Below are positions 17,127 through 26,583 of a DNA stretch of 64,000 nt, in pieces. Origin of the DNA: Candidatus Pseudoruminococcus merdavium (lineage in GTDB: Bacteria > Bacillota > Clostridia > Oscillospirales > Ruminococcaceae); NCBI GenBank assembly GCA_904419745.1, contig CAJFSS010000016.1, positions 1 through 64,000 on the forward strand. The letters run 5' to 3'. Each line of letters opens with the position of its first letter. Positions within the stretch are counted from its first letter, which is position 1. The notes beneath the pieces were generated by a model that was given only the letters and a program-made list of their open reading frames with translations, was not told the DNA's origin and searched no databases. Position numbers and translations under genes: made by a program.

Positions 17127-17176
17127 CTTGTCTCCTCCCGCTTTGATTTGAGTAGGACTGTCATGATATTAATCTT

Positions 17177-17205
17177 ATTGTACAATATTTTTAGCGATTT
17201 TTCAG
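17177..17205 (-). promoter_or_regulatory. Promoter of the histidine phosphatase gene
   Basis: On the minus strand CTGAAA (17200-17205), 17 nt, TACAAT (17177-17182), about 50 nt before the start. Confidence 0.45.
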
Positions 17206-17320
17206 CTGTTTTCAGCTGCCCATGAATCATATCTCCGAAAGCGGAAAACAGAATAGTCAGTTCTCTAACAGTTTCGTATGAAAAGTTTGTAAACATAAAA
17301 TGGATTTTTTCCGGTGGGCA

Positions 17321-17349
17321 TTGCACTGAAAACATCTGCATGCTACAAT
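17321..17349 (+). promoter_or_regulatory. Sigma-A promoter of the binding lipoprotein gene
   Basis: TTGCAC (17321-17326), 17 nt, TACAAT (17344-17349) with a TGC extension. A small CCTGCCA/TGGCAGG hairpin (17372-17389) sits in the 5' leader just before the ribosome site. Confidence 0.65.
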
Positions 17350-17414
17350 AAATTGTACCAAAAAGAGAGAACCTGCCATTGTTGGCAGGCATTGATATAG
17401 GAGGGTTCCTCAGA

Positions 17415-19010
17415 TTGAAACGGTTATTATCCCTAGTACTCTGCTGCTGTATGGTGGTTGTACTGTTGTCGGGGTGTGGGGGAAAAGGTGAAAACCAGGC
17501 AATGTATTATGATATACCGGGAGAGCCTGGAAATTTGGACCCACAGCTTGCGGATGATACCTCCTCTCAGATTGTTTTGCAGAATATTATGGAAGGGCTG
17601 CTCCGGATGACTCCTAATGGACAGTTGGAGGAAGCTGCTGCTACCAGTTATGAAATTTCGGAAGATGGTTTGACTTATACATTTCATCTGCGTGAGGATG
17701 CTATGTGGAACAATGGGGAAGGAGCAGCGGTTCCTGTAACGGCAAAGGATTTTGTCTATGGATTCCAGAGACTGTTCAACCCCTATACCCGTTCAGAATA
17801 CCGGGAGATGTATTCTGCTATTGACGGAGCACAGGAGATTATTTCCGGAACCAAAAACTATCAGGAGTTAGGCGTTTATGCCCCGGATGATTATACTTTT
17901 GTGGTGCGTCTTGCCAGGCAAGATCCGTTTTTTTTACAGCTCATGACGCTTCCAGCCGCTTTTCCCTGTAATCAGGAGTTTTTTGAATCCACGGGGGGGA
18001 GATATGGCTTGAGTGAAGAGGCAGTGTTCTGTAACGGCCCGTTTATCATCAGTTCTTGGACAGAAGATAAAAACATGGTTTTATCCCGCAATGAAGAATA
18101 TGCCACCACGGTAGTTTCCCCGAGTAGTGTGTCGCTATACTTTATCAGTGATGCTGCGGAGACAACAAAACGGTTTGCTGCCGATAATCTGGATGCAGCC
18201 AAACTCAGTAGTGCCGATCTGTCGATTGCGCAGGAAAAAGGGTTAGAAGTCATCAGCTATGACAATACAGTTTGGGCAGTGCTTGTCAACCAAAAAGATG
18301 AAACCCTGCAAAACAGGGATATTTGCAAGGCATTGGCACTTTCCCTGCAAAGAGAGTCCTATTCTGGGATTTTACCCACTTATTTGAAAGCCATGAGCCA
18401 ATTGATCCCCTCAACCGTATCGGTTTCCGGGGAAAATTACCGGGAACACGCCGCTTCTGTTGGAGTTGGATATCAGCCGGAGGTAGCAGCACAGAAAATG
18501 GCGGCTGGGCTTTCTGCCCTGGAAGTGGATCGTTTGCCCAGACTGACCATTCTCTGCCCGGACAGTGACGATGCCTATGCCTCGGTTATCGGATATATTG
18601 CGCAGGTCTGGCAAAAGGATATCTCCGCCTTTGTGGGTGTGGAAAAATTATCGCTCAGCGATTTGTATGCACGGGTGGATCAGGGCGATTATGAGATGGC
18701 TCTCATTCCCTTGACTCCTAGTTACGACAATCCGGTATCCATTTTGGATCGTTTTGTATCGTCTTCGTCCCAGAATAGCGTAGGATATTCCAATCCGGAT
18801 TATGACGCCCTGCTTGCCAACCAAATAGGCAGCGCACAGGAAGTGGTTGCGAAATTTGCGCAGGCAGAACAGATGCTGTTAGAAGATGGTGTGATTTTAC
18901 CGCTGTTTTGTGAAACAACAAATTATGCCTTGGATTCCGGGGTGACGGGGATCGAATTTTCCCCTTTTAGCGGCGGAGTGTTTTTCCGGGACGCCAAAAA
19001 GGTGGAGTAA
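17415..19010 (+). CDS. Oligopeptide-type ABC transporter substrate-binding lipoprotein
   Basis: 531 aa from a TTG start at 17415, 9 nt after TAGGAGGG. Signal peptide 'KRLLSLVLCCCMVVVLLSGC' gives a lipobox LLSGC. The mature part is an SBP_bac_5 (OppA/DppA/NikA class) protein: 'PGEPGNLDPQLADDTSSQIV', 'GLTYTFHLREDAMWNNGE', 'PVTAKDFVYGFQRLFNP'. It should bind peptides at the outer membrane face. No permease or ATPase genes lie beside it, so it must use a transporter encoded elsewhere. It precedes the lar genes but they have their own promoter; a nickel role (NikA belongs to this class) is only a possibility. Confidence 0.85.
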   Translation: MKRLLSLVLCCCMVVVLLSGCGGKGENQAMYYDIPGEPGNLDPQLADDTSSQIVLQNIMEGLLRMTPNGQLEEAAATSYEISEDGLTYTFHLREDAMWNNGEGAAVPVTAKDFVYGFQRLFNPYTRSEYREMYSAIDGAQEIISGTKNYQELGVYAPDDYTFVVRLARQDPFFLQLMTLPAAFPCNQEFFESTGGRYGLSEEAVFCNGPFIISSWTEDKNMVLSRNEEYATTVVSPSSVSLYFISDAAETTKRFAADNLDAAKLSSADLSIAQEKGLEVISYDNTVWAVLVNQKDETLQNRDICKALALSLQRESYSGILPTYLKAMSQLIPSTVSVSGENYREHAASVGVGYQPEVAAQKMAAGLSALEVDRLPRLTILCPDSDDAYASVIGYIAQVWQKDISAFVGVEKLSLSDLYARVDQGDYEMALIPLTPSYDNPVSILDRFVSSSSQNSVGYSNPDYDALLANQIGSAQEVVAKFAQAEQMLLEDGVILPLFCETTNYALDSGVTGIEFSPFSGGVFFRDAKKVE

Positions 19011-19043
19011 TTTGAGGATCGTAAGAGAGCCTTTGTGCAGGAA

Positions 19044-19073
19044 TTGACAGAAGACAATTCTTCCAGCTATAAT
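19044..19073 (+). promoter_or_regulatory. Consensus sigma-A promoter of the lar operon
   Basis: TTGACA (19044-19049), 18 nt, TATAAT (19068-19073). Both hexamers are perfect. Confidence 0.75.
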
Positions 19074-19160
19074 AAACAGTATGTAAATGCGATGGTACAC
19101 GCTGTACAGAAAGAAAACAGAAATTTCGGAAAATCTCAGAAGGGATTTGTATGGCCAGAA

Positions 19161-19190
19161 GGCGCGGCGGTTTTGCTGCGCCCTTTTTTA
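19161..19190 (+). terminator. Terminator-like hairpin in the lar leader
   Basis: GGCGCGGC (19161-19168), loop GGTTTT, GCTGCGCC (19175-19182), then CTTTTTT. It lies between the promoter at 19044 and the larE start at 19221, so it would stop lar transcription unless bypassed. It could alternatively be a terminator for the binding-protein gene upstream. Confidence 0.65.
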
Positions 19191-19220
19191 TATGATTATC
19201 CTTTGAAAGGTGGAAAAAGA

Positions 19221-19988
19221 ATGCCGGAACAATGTACAGTGCCAGAAGTACTCGAGGCTTTTTTTCAGAAACATCGGCGGATTGCAATTGCTTTTTCCGG
19301 TGGGACGGATTCGGCATATCTGCTTTATGCGGCCAACTACTGTGGCTGTGAAGTATGTGCTTACTATGTCCATAGCCAGTTTCAGCCCCGCTTCGAATTA
19401 GAAGATGCCAAGAAGCTTGCAGGACAACTGGGGGTTCCCATGGTGGTATTGGAAGTGGATGTCCTGTCCGTTCCGGAAATTGCGGCAAATCCGGAAAATC
19501 GCTGTTATTATTGTAAACATGCCCTCTTTGCAAGGATTTTGGATGCGGCGCAGCGGGATGGTTTTCCAATTCTCTGCGATGGGACAAATGCTACTGACGA
19601 CGCAGGGGATCGGCCGGGAATGCGCGCCCTCAGGGAGCTTTCCGTTCATTCTCCCTTGCGGGAATGTGGCATAGGAAAACCGGAGGTCCGGGTCCTTTCC
19701 AAAAAAGCAGGACTGTTTACCTGGAACAAACCGGCCTATGCCTGTCTTGCGACAAGGATGGAAACAGGGACGGCGATTGAAGCAGATATGCTCAAAAAAG
19801 TGGAACATGCAGAGCAAGCGCTCATGGAAATGGGATTTTCTGATTTGCGTGTACGGATTTTTCATGGAGCAGCTCGCCTCCAATTGCCGGAGTCACAGTA
19901 TCCTCTTGCTTTGCAAAAACACAGGGAAATTACTAGCGCCCTTCAACCGGATTTTCCCGTAATTATGTTGGATTTAAACCCCAGGTAG
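19221..19988 (+). CDS. larE: LarE, ATP-dependent sulfur transferase for nickel-pincer cofactor
   Basis: 255 aa from the ATG at 19221, behind GAAAGGTGG. The PP-loop 'AIAFSGGTDSAYLL' (residues 22-35) activates the substrate carboxylate with ATP. Cys95 and Cys98 ('NRCYYCKHALF') and Cys175 ('PAYACLATRMETG') are present; Cys175 is in the position of the sacrificial cysteine of Lactobacillus LarE, and three-cysteine LarE proteins are known to carry a [4Fe-4S] cluster that donates sulfur instead. By that rule this one is probably the cluster type. It converts the LarB product to the bis-thiocarboxylate. It is first of three genes; larB starts 13 nt later. Confidence 0.88.
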   Translation: MPEQCTVPEVLEAFFQKHRRIAIAFSGGTDSAYLLYAANYCGCEVCAYYVHSQFQPRFELEDAKKLAGQLGVPMVVLEVDVLSVPEIAANPENRCYYCKHALFARILDAAQRDGFPILCDGTNATDDAGDRPGMRALRELSVHSPLRECGIGKPEVRVLSKKAGLFTWNKPAYACLATRMETGTAIEADMLKKVEHAEQALMEMGFSDLRVRIFHGAARLQLPESQYPLALQKHREITSALQPDFPVIMLDLNPR

Positions 19989-20001
19989 GGAGGAAAACGC
20001 A

Positions 20002-20760
20002 ATGGATAAAAAAGAAATGCTCGCGTTGCTCACAAAAGTACAGCGGGGAGAAGTCTCTCCAGAGGACGCCCTGCTTCAACTCAAATTAGAGCCTTTTGAA
20101 GATATCGGCTATGCAAAAATTGATCATCACCGGGGAATCCGGCAAGGGGCAATAGAGGTGATTTACGGCGCGGGGAAGACCACGGAACAGATCATGGGGA
20201 TTGTGGGCCGTATGGTCCAGGATGGCAGACAGGATATTTTAATTACCCGGATCCGGCCGGAGTCTGCGCATGCAGTGCAAAAACAATTCCCCACAGAGTA
20301 CCATGAACTTGCAAATATCTGTATTGTCAATCCAAATCCCACGCGTGAAGCGGTCGGTTCCGTGGTGGTGGCGTCCGGAGGGACCAGCGACATGGCGGTC
20401 TGTGAAGAGGCGGCCTTGACTGCCCAGGTGCTTGGCAACCGGGTGACCCGCCTGTATGATGTGGGAGTGGCCGGACTTCACCGGCTGTTATCAAACCTGG
20501 AACCACTGATGACCGCCCGCGCCATAATTGCAGTTGCAGGTATGGAGGGGGCCCTGGCCAGCGTTATTGGGGGACTGGTGGATTGCCCTGTGATTGCCGT
20601 TCCCACCAGTATTGGCTATGGCGCCAATTTTGGAGGGTTGTCGGCACTCCTTTCCATGCTCAATTCCTGTGCCAGCGGCGTCAGCGTAGTCAATATTGAC
20701 AACGGGTTTGGTGCAGGATATCTTGCTAGTATGATCAATCAAATGGAGGGAATCAAATGA
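20002..20760 (+). CDS. larB: LarB, nicotinic acid adenine dinucleotide carboxylase/hydrolase
   Basis: 252 aa, normal length. The C-terminal two-thirds resembles PurE: 'GSVVVASGGTSDMAVCEEAALTAQVLGN' and 'IIAVAGMEGALASVIGGLVDCPVIAVPTSIGYG' are characteristic of LarB. It carboxylates the pyridinium ring of NaAD at C5 and cleaves the phosphoanhydride, the first step to the nickel-pincer nucleotide. The N-terminal 'EVSPEDALLQL' helix and 'IDHHRGIRQGAIEVIYGAGKT' also match. It overlaps larC by ATGA, so the two are translationally coupled. Confidence 0.93.
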   Translation: MDKKEMLALLTKVQRGEVSPEDALLQLKLEPFEDIGYAKIDHHRGIRQGAIEVIYGAGKTTEQIMGIVGRMVQDGRQDILITRIRPESAHAVQKQFPTEYHELANICIVNPNPTREAVGSVVVASGGTSDMAVCEEAALTAQVLGNRVTRLYDVGVAGLHRLLSNLEPLMTARAIIAVAGMEGALASVIGGLVDCPVIAVPTSIGYGANFGGLSALLSMLNSCASGVSVVNIDNGFGAGYLASMINQMEGIK

Positions 20761-22082
20761 AAACACTGTATTTGGAATGTAGTATGGGGGCAGCAGGGGA
20801 TATGCTTATGGCAGCCCTGTTTGAACTGATAGAGGAAAAAGATTCTTTTGTAGAAAAGATGAACCATCTCGGAATTCCTGGAGTATCTGTAAAAATGGAA
20901 TCTTCGGAAAAATGTGGAATTCTTGGAACTCATGCCTCGGTTATCATTGATGGGGAAGAGGAGGAGAGCGAGGATGTCCATCACCAGGGGCACTCCCATG
21001 GTGAGCATTCTCATTCCCAGGAGGAAAGCGGACATGGGCATCATCACCATTCCCATGGGGAGGATATGATTCACGAACATTCCCATGAACATGGAGAAAT
21101 CCCCGGTCATCATCACCATGGGCATCATCACTCCCATAACTCCATGGAGAGTATTACGCATTTGATTTCTCATCTTCCAGTATCGGATAAAGTGAAAAAG
21201 GATGCGGGCGAGGTCTATGAGCTCATTGCACAGGCGGAATCCCGTGCCCATGGCAAACCCGTTTCCCAGGTACATTTCCACGAAGTCGGTACCATGGATG
21301 CAGTGGCAGATATTGTTGGGGTTTGTATGCTAATGGAAATCCTTTCCCCGGATCGCGTTATAGTATCTCCTATCCATGTGGGAAGTGGCTTTGTGCGCTG
21401 TGCCCATGGGGTACTGCCGGTCCCTGCTCCTGCGACTGCACATATTTTACAGGGAATTCCCTCCTATGGCGGAGAGGTTCAGGGGGAATTGTGCACGCCA
21501 ACAGGGGCGGCTCTGCTCAAGCATTTTGCGGATTCCTTTGGTTCCATGCCCGTCATGAATACCCAAAAAATTGGTTACGGTATGGGAAAGAAGGACTTTG
21601 AGACAGCAAACTGCGTCCGTGCATTTTGGGGAGAAAGTGGAACCCAAAACGGTCCCAATGGGGAGATCGCTGAACTGCGGTGTAACCTGGATGATATGAC
21701 AGGGGAGGAACTGGGATTTGCCAGCCGTATTCTCTTTGAAGCCGGGGCGCTGGATGTTTTCACTGTACCGATTCAGATGAAAAAAGATCGCCCCGGGCAG
21801 ATGCTGGTGTGCATTTGTAACCCGGAAGATGCGGATCATATGGCGCAGTTAATGCTACTCCACACCACCACACTGGGGGTACGTAAAACGCTCTGTACCC
21901 GGTATATGCTCGAACGAAGCAGCGAGGAGAAGGCAACCTCCATGGGGACTGTCCACATCAAATACGCACGAGGCTATGGCGTAGAAAAATATAAGGTGGA
22001 ATATGAAGATCTCGCCCGGATTGCCAAAGATAAGGGGATCTCCTTTTATCAGGCAAGAGAAGGGATCGAAAAGGAACTCTAA
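20757..22082 (+). CDS. larC: LarC, nickel insertion protein
   Basis: 441 aa. 'YLECSMGAAGDMLMAALFEL' at the N-terminus and 'VHFHEVGTMDAVADIVGVC' are LarC signatures; the C-terminal half (from about 300, 'LRCNLDDMTGEELGFASRILFEAGALDV') is the LarC2 domain. In Lactobacillus plantarum the two halves are joined by programmed frameshifting; here they are one continuous frame. Residues 75-127 are a His-rich insert with 24 histidines, expected to hold Ni2+. LarC is a CTP-dependent cyclometallase that puts nickel into the pincer cofactor. No larA or other LarA-family enzyme is in the window. A terminator follows. Confidence 0.94.
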   Translation: MKTLYLECSMGAAGDMLMAALFELIEEKDSFVEKMNHLGIPGVSVKMESSEKCGILGTHASVIIDGEEEESEDVHHQGHSHGEHSHSQEESGHGHHHHSHGEDMIHEHSHEHGEIPGHHHHGHHHSHNSMESITHLISHLPVSDKVKKDAGEVYELIAQAESRAHGKPVSQVHFHEVGTMDAVADIVGVCMLMEILSPDRVIVSPIHVGSGFVRCAHGVLPVPAPATAHILQGIPSYGGEVQGELCTPTGAALLKHFADSFGSMPVMNTQKIGYGMGKKDFETANCVRAFWGESGTQNGPNGEIAELRCNLDDMTGEELGFASRILFEAGALDVFTVPIQMKKDRPGQMLVCICNPEDADHMAQLMLLHTTTLGVRKTLCTRYMLERSSEEKATSMGTVHIKYARGYGVEKYKVEYEDLARIAKDKGISFYQAREGIEKEL

Positions 22083-22115
22083 GAAATATTGTAAGGAATG
22101 AAAAGTGCGTGACAG

Positions 22116-22149
22116 AAAAGCAGAAGCCCTTTTAAGCTTCTGCTTTTTT
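22116..22149 (+). terminator. Rho-independent terminator of the lar operon
   Basis: AAAAGCAGAAGC (22116-22127) pairs across a short loop with GCTTCTGCTTTT (22136-22147), then T's. Confidence 0.85.
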
Positions 22150-22436
22150 GCTGGTTCTATTGAAATCGGTTGATATTCGGAATCTTTCAAGCGGAAGTGA
22201 AACAAATCTTCCATTTTTCGCAAGGATGACGGGGAAAACTGAAAAGGGAAAGTGGCTACTTGGAGATATTTCAGCAGGACTTTCATGTTGGAATTTGATC
22301 TCGTTGCCGTACGATCTTTTTGAGCATACTTACGAAGATGGAAATTGTTTGATTGCTCGTGCTTTAAAAAACAATCTCAGCAGGTATTTACAAAGGGGAA
22401 AACGCGGGATAGTAAGGGACATGTTGTGGACAAAGC

Positions 22437-22465
22437 TTTACAAATCCCGAAAAATCGGATACAAT
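22437..22465 (+). promoter_or_regulatory. Promoter of the fused ABC transporter gene
   Basis: TTTACA (22437-22442), 17 nt, TACAAT (22460-22465). Confidence 0.55.
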
Positions 22466-22471
22466 GAGCCT

Positions 22472-22661
22472 GTTTATCAAAACGTGTGGACAGGGGATTT
22501 TTGGCGTATTGTTGGAGATTTGGAAAACATGACTGGAGATATACAATCCCGGGTGACACCTAGTGCAGCGGCTGAGATATCTCCAATGACAGTATGCTGA
22601 TTTTAAGGGAATATGAGAAAGTATGGAGTGATTTTTTAGATACGGGAAAGGATGGGCCATT
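22472..22661 (+). other. Structured leader of the fused ABC transporter gene
   Basis: About 190 nt of untranslated leader. GGAGATAT (22535-22542) can pair with ATATCTCC (22577-22584) around a GC-rich loop. A 16-nt near-perfect inverted partner of the right arm is at 22260-22275. The upstream part, 22150-22436, holds an open frame continuing to 22600 with no ribosome site or recognisable protein; I do not call it a gene. Confidence 0.4.
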
Positions 22662-25600
22662 ATGCTGGAACTAAAGGATATTTGGAAAAATTACCTGGTA
22701 GGGGATGGGAAGGTTGAGGCGCTCAAAGGAGTCAGCCTGCAATTCCGACACCGGGAATTTGTATCGATTTTGGGTCCTTCCGGTTGTGGAAAGACCACGA
22801 TGCTCAACATAATTGGCGGGTTGGATCAATACACTTCGGGAGATCTCATCATTAACGGGAAATCCACCCGGGATTTTAAGGATCGCGATTGGGATACCTA
22901 TCGGAATCACACGATAGGTTTTGTTTTTCAAAACTATAACCTGATTCCACACCAGACAGTTTTGCAGAATGTAGAGCTGGCTTTAACTCTGTCCGGGGTT
23001 TCCAAGTCAGATCGCCGGCGCCGGGCAAAAGAGGCTCTGGAACAGGTGGGATTGGGCTCCCAGTTGAAAAAGAAACCAAGCCAGTTGTCCGGCGGACAAA
23101 TGCAGCGGGTGGCCATTGCAAGGGCCATTGTCAATAATCCTGATATTATCCTGGCAGATGAACCGACTGGGGCGCTGGATACAGAGACCAGTATTCAGGT
23201 TATGGAAATTCTCAAAGAAATTTCCAAAGACCGCCTAATTATCATGGTAACCCATAATCCGCAACTTGCCAAAAGGTATTCTACCAGGATCATTCGTACG
23301 CTGGATGGAAAAGTCACTGACGATTCCGCACCGCTGACGGATGAAGAGGTAAAAATAGAACGGGAAATAGAAAAAGAAAGGGCGCACAAGGAGAAGGGAA
23401 AGAAAAAGTCCTCCATGTCCTTTGCCACTTCATTTGGATTGTCGCTGAAAAATCTGTTTACCAAAAAAGGAAGGACTGCCCTGACTTCTTTTGCAGGGAG
23501 CATTGGAATTATTGGGATTGCCCTGATCTTTTCAGTTTCTCAGGGAATGACCACCTATATCAATACTCTTCAAGAGGAAACACTTTCCTCCTATCCGCTG
23601 ACTTTACAGGCCCAAACCATGGATCTTGGCAAACTGATGCAGGAATTCATTGGGGCGGCTCAGTCGGAACAGCGTGAATCAGACGCTGTATATCAAAAGC
23701 CCATGGTATATGATTTTGTCAATTCACTGAGTTCGGCGGAGGGGACAGAAAATGATCTCCGTTCGTTTAAATCCTATATTGAACAAAGGCGGGCGCAGGA
23801 GCAAGACATTCTTTCCAGTGCTATCAGCGGGATCCAATATACCTATGATACAGATTTGCTTGTATATACACAAAACGTGGACGGTACAATTATCCGTTCG
23901 GATTCTGAAGAACTGATGGGGGATTTGCTGTTAGAATATTTTGGTATGGATATCTCCTCCATGATGAATATGAGCGAAGAATATGGCATGGAAAGCCTGG
24001 CAGCGCTGTCCCCGGCGGGTTCTTCCATGGTTTTGTGGCAGGAAATGCTTCCGGGAGACAATGGCAAGCTTGTCAACCCGATGTTGGAAAAACAGTATGA
24101 TGTGGTGTACGGTTCCTGGCCAACAGAATATAACGAAATTGTGCTGGTACTGGATGAAAACAATGAAATTGATGATATGGCGCTGTATGCCCTGGGCCTG
24201 AAATCCAAAGAGGAAATCGATGCTGTTATGCAAGCGGCCGTCAATCAAACTGGCGTAGAGGTAGAAGAGCAGAAGTGGTCGTATGAAGAAATCTGCAATA
24301 TGGAGTTTCGGACAGTATTGAATTCCGACTGTTATGTACTGGATGAAGCCAGCGGCCTGTATGTGGATTTGCGCAATACTGATGCAGGACTCAAATACCT
24401 TTATGACAATGGGACGGTACTGAAAGTTTCGGGGATTATCCGTCCAAAAGAAGATGCGGTTTCCACCATGCTGACCGGTTCTATTGGTTATACCAGTGAG
24501 TTGACAGAGTATATCATTGAGCAGTCTAAGGATTCCCCCGCTGTTACTGCCCAAATAGAAAACCCATCCGTCGATGTCTTTACGGGGCTCCCGTTTCAGG
24601 AAAGCACAGGAACTCTCACTACGCAGCAAAAGGAAGCGGATTTCCGGGAATACATTCACGGACTGTCGGATGCAGAAAAAGCAGAGACTTATGTGGAAAT
24701 TATGAGCATCCCTTCCCAGGAACAAATTGACGCTTCAATTTCCCAGACAGTTGGCCAGATGTCCCGCGCAGAAATGGAAGAAGTGATGGTACAGGCGATT
24801 ACTGAGCAGACAGGTATGGCGTCGGATGAAGTGGCAGAATATACAGCTTCTATGAGCGATGAAGAACTTTCTGACATGTTTACCCAGTTGGCGGCAGAGC
24901 AGTTTAAGGCACAGTATGCTGCCGGAGTCCAGGCACAACTGCAGGGCAGAAGTGAGCAGCAGCTTTCCGCGGCCCTGGATATGGCTATGGAAAGCTATAC
25001 AGCAGAACAATGCGCCACATATTATGATGAGGTGTTGACCTTCTCGGAATCCAGTTATGAGGACAATCTAAAAGAATTGGGCTATGTGGATCTGGATGAT
25101 CCTGCTTCTATTAACCTGTATGCTTCCTCTTTTGAAAACAAAGATTTGATTGAACAGGCCATTGCCGATTATAATGCCGGGAAGGATGAGTTGGAAAAGA
25201 TAAATTATACTGATTATATTGGGCTGATGATGTCTTCTGTGACCTCCATTATCAATGCCATCACCTATGTCCTGATTGCTTTTGTGGCTGTTTCGCTGGT
25301 AGTTTCCTCTATCATGATTGGGGTTATCACATTGATTTCCGTACAGGAGCGGACAAAGGAAATTGGTATCCTGCGTGCAATTGGCGCATCGAAACGGAAT
25401 GTATCCAGTATGTTCAATGCAGAGACGGTGATAATTGGCTTTACTTCCGGTTTGTTGGGGGTACTGATCACATATCTTTTGTGTATTCCCATTAACCTGA
25501 TTTTGCACCAGGTTACAGGAATTAACAATCTCAATGCATTCCTTCCGTTGCCGGTGGCGTTTGTACTGGTTTTGATTAGCATGGCGCTCACCTTGTTTTC

Positions 25601-25664
25601 CGGGATTATCCCGTCCAGGAGTGCGGCGAAAAAAGATCCGGTCGAAGCATTGCGAACGGAATAA
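22662..25664 (+). CDS. MacB-like ABC transporter, fused ATPase and permease
   Basis: 1000 aa. The ATPase occupies residues 1-225: Walker [13 protein letters not shown], signature [14 protein letters not shown], Walker [11 protein letters not shown]-loop in 'IIMVTHNPQ'. After a Lys-rich linker comes one membrane helix (about 270-295), an extracytoplasmic domain of roughly 560 residues, and three C-terminal helices ('[20 protein letters not shown]' to the end) forming an FtsX/MacB permease domain with '[20 protein letters not shown]'. Such fusions act as dimers that export, or mechanically respond to, peptides and lipids rather than importing solutes. It stands alone, without a two-component system, so substrate and induction are unknown. 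Confidence 0.88.
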   Translation: MLELKDIWKNYLVGDGKVEALKGVSLQFRHREFVSILGPSGCGKTTMLNIIGGLDQYTSGDLIINGKSTRDFKDRDWDTYRNHTIGFVFQNYNLIPHQTVLQNVELALTLSGVSKSDRRRRAKEALEQVGLGSQLKKKPSQLSGGQMQRVAIARAIVNNPDIILADEPTGALDTETSIQVMEILKEISKDRLIIMVTHNPQLAKRYSTRIIRTLDGKVTDDSAPLTDEEVKIEREIEKERAHKEKGKKKSSMSFATSFGLSLKNLFTKKGRTALTSFAGSIGIIGIALIFSVSQGMTTYINTLQEETLSSYPLTLQAQTMDLGKLMQEFIGAAQSEQRESDAVYQKPMVYDFVNSLSSAEGTENDLRSFKSYIEQRRAQEQDILSSAISGIQYTYDTDLLVYTQNVDGTIIRSDSEELMGDLLLEYFGMDISSMMNMSEEYGMESLAALSPAGSSMVLWQEMLPGDNGKLVNPMLEKQYDVVYGSWPTEYNEIVLVLDENNEIDDMALYALGLKSKEEIDAVMQAAVNQTGVEVEEQKWSYEEICNMEFRTVLNSDCYVLDEASGLYVDLRNTDAGLKYLYDNGTVLKVSGIIRPKEDAVSTMLTGSIGYTSELTEYIIEQSKDSPAVTAQIENPSVDVFTGLPFQESTGTLTTQQKEADFREYIHGLSDAEKAETYVEIMSIPSQEQIDASISQTVGQMSRAEMEEVMVQAITEQTGMASDEVAEYTASMSDEELSDMFTQLAAEQFKAQYAAGVQAQLQGRSEQQLSAALDMAMESYTAEQCATYYDEVLTFSESSYEDNLKELGYVDLDDPASINLYASSFENKDLIEQAIADYNAGKDELEKINYTDYIGLMMSSVTSIINAITYVLIAFVAVSLVVSSIMIGVITLISVQERTKEIGILRAIGASKRNVSSMFNAETVIIGFTSGLLGVLITYLLCIPINLILHQVTGINNLNAFLPLPVAFVLVLISMALTLFSGIIPSRSAAKKDPVEALRTE

Positions 25665-25705
25665 TCAGATAGTATTTTCGGTTTAAAAAAGTAGGTAAGA
25701 GGGTA

Positions 25706-25739
25706 AAAAATGGGGCTGCCTCATGGCAGCCCCATTTTT
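25706..25739. terminator. Bidirectional terminator between the ABC gene and rsmI
   Basis: AAAAATGGGGCTGCC (25706-25720), TCAT loop, GGCAGCCCCATTTTT (25725-25739). A- and T-tracts let it end both convergent genes. Confidence 0.88.
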
Positions 25740-25746
25740 ATGGAAA

Positions 25747-26583
25747 CTATGATTTTATAGCGTCATAGATATCGCCCTTTTTAAATCCCAGTTCTTTTGC
25801 TGCGGTTTTGGCAGCATAGGAGGCGGGGTGTCCTTCTACCATCAACTGACGTGCGCGGAAGACAGCCTCTTCCAGTGTGGCATGCGGCTGGTGATCCGGC
25901 TGTACTCCCTCTACAATAAGCACGAATTCCCCACGGGGGGCTTCGTTTTCATAGCGGGAGACCGCTTCCCCAAGCGTCGTCCTAATAATTTCCTCATGCA
26001 GTTTGGTAAGCTCCCTTGCCAGGGAAATTTTCCGATTCTCACCAAAGACGGCGCACATATCGCGTAGGGTTGTAAGCAGCTTGTGTGGTGCTTCATAAAA
26101 AATCAAGGTATGGGTGTCGTCTTTTACTTGGTTTAAATGTTCCATGCGTCCGGTTTTGTTTGTAGTTAGGAATCCTTCAAAAGAAAAGCGGGAGGTAGCA
26201 AGGCCGGAAATACAAAGGGCGGCAATCACAGCGCTCGGTCCTGGGATCACTACAGTAGGAATCTGGTTGTCTGCACACACCTTGACAAGGACTTCCCCTG
26301 GATCGGAAATACAGGGCATTCCCGCATCGGTCACTACAGCACAGCTTTCCCCGGAAAGCAGGCGCTCCACAATCACCTGTGCACGCTCATACTTATTATG
26401 CTCATAATAGCTGACCATTGGTTTTTTAATATCAAAGCAGCTGAGTAATTTGCCGGATACACGGGTATCTTCTGCCGCGACAAAGTCCACTTGGGAAAGG
26501 ACTTCGACTGCACGGGGCGACAGATCGGATAAGTTCCCGATCGGTGTCCCTACAAGATATAGGGTTCCTGAGTTTATCTGCAT
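25747..26583 (-). CDS. rsmI: 16S rRNA (cytidine-1402-2'-O)-methyltransferase
   Basis: 278 aa from the ATG at 26583, 5-6 nt after GGAGGG; a start eight codons earlier lacks such a site. The tetrapyrrole-methylase fold is clear: 'LYLVGTPIGNLSDLSPRA', 'AAEDTRVSGKLL', 'SYYEHNKYERA', 'VVTDAGMPCISDPGEVLV', and 'VIPGPSAVIAAL'. RsmI methylates the 2'-O of C1402 in the ribosomal P-site. It overlaps the upstream trmN6-like gene by 10 nt and ends the minus-strand cluster, as in Bacillus. Confidence 0.96.
   Translation of the reverse strand: MQINSGTLYLVGTPIGNLSDLSPRAVEVLSQVDFVAAEDTRVSGKLLSCFDIKKPMVSYYEHNKYERAQVIVERLLSGESCAVVTDAGMPCISDPGEVLVKVCADNQIPTVVIPGPSAVIAALCISGLATSRFSFEGFLTTNKTGRMEHLNQVKDDTHTLIFYEAPHKLLTTLRDMCAVFGENRKISLARELTKLHEEIIRTTLGEAVSRYENEAPRGEFVLIVEGVQPDHQPHATLEEAVFRARQLMVEGHPASYAAKTAAKELGFKKGDIYDAIKS

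Noticed and set aside
17123..17392. 89-codon minus-strand frame upstream of the histidine phosphatase gene
   Set aside because: It covers the likely promoter (17177-17205) and overlaps the phosphatase start; no good ribosome site or homology.
22561..22590. CTGAGA sequence suggestive of a TPP riboswitch
   Set aside because: The other conserved TPP riboswitch elements are absent; the match is chance.
22148..22600. 150-codon frame before the fused ABC gene
   Set aside because: It begins in the lar terminator T-tract, has no ribosome site, contains the ABC promoter and ends in a structured leader.
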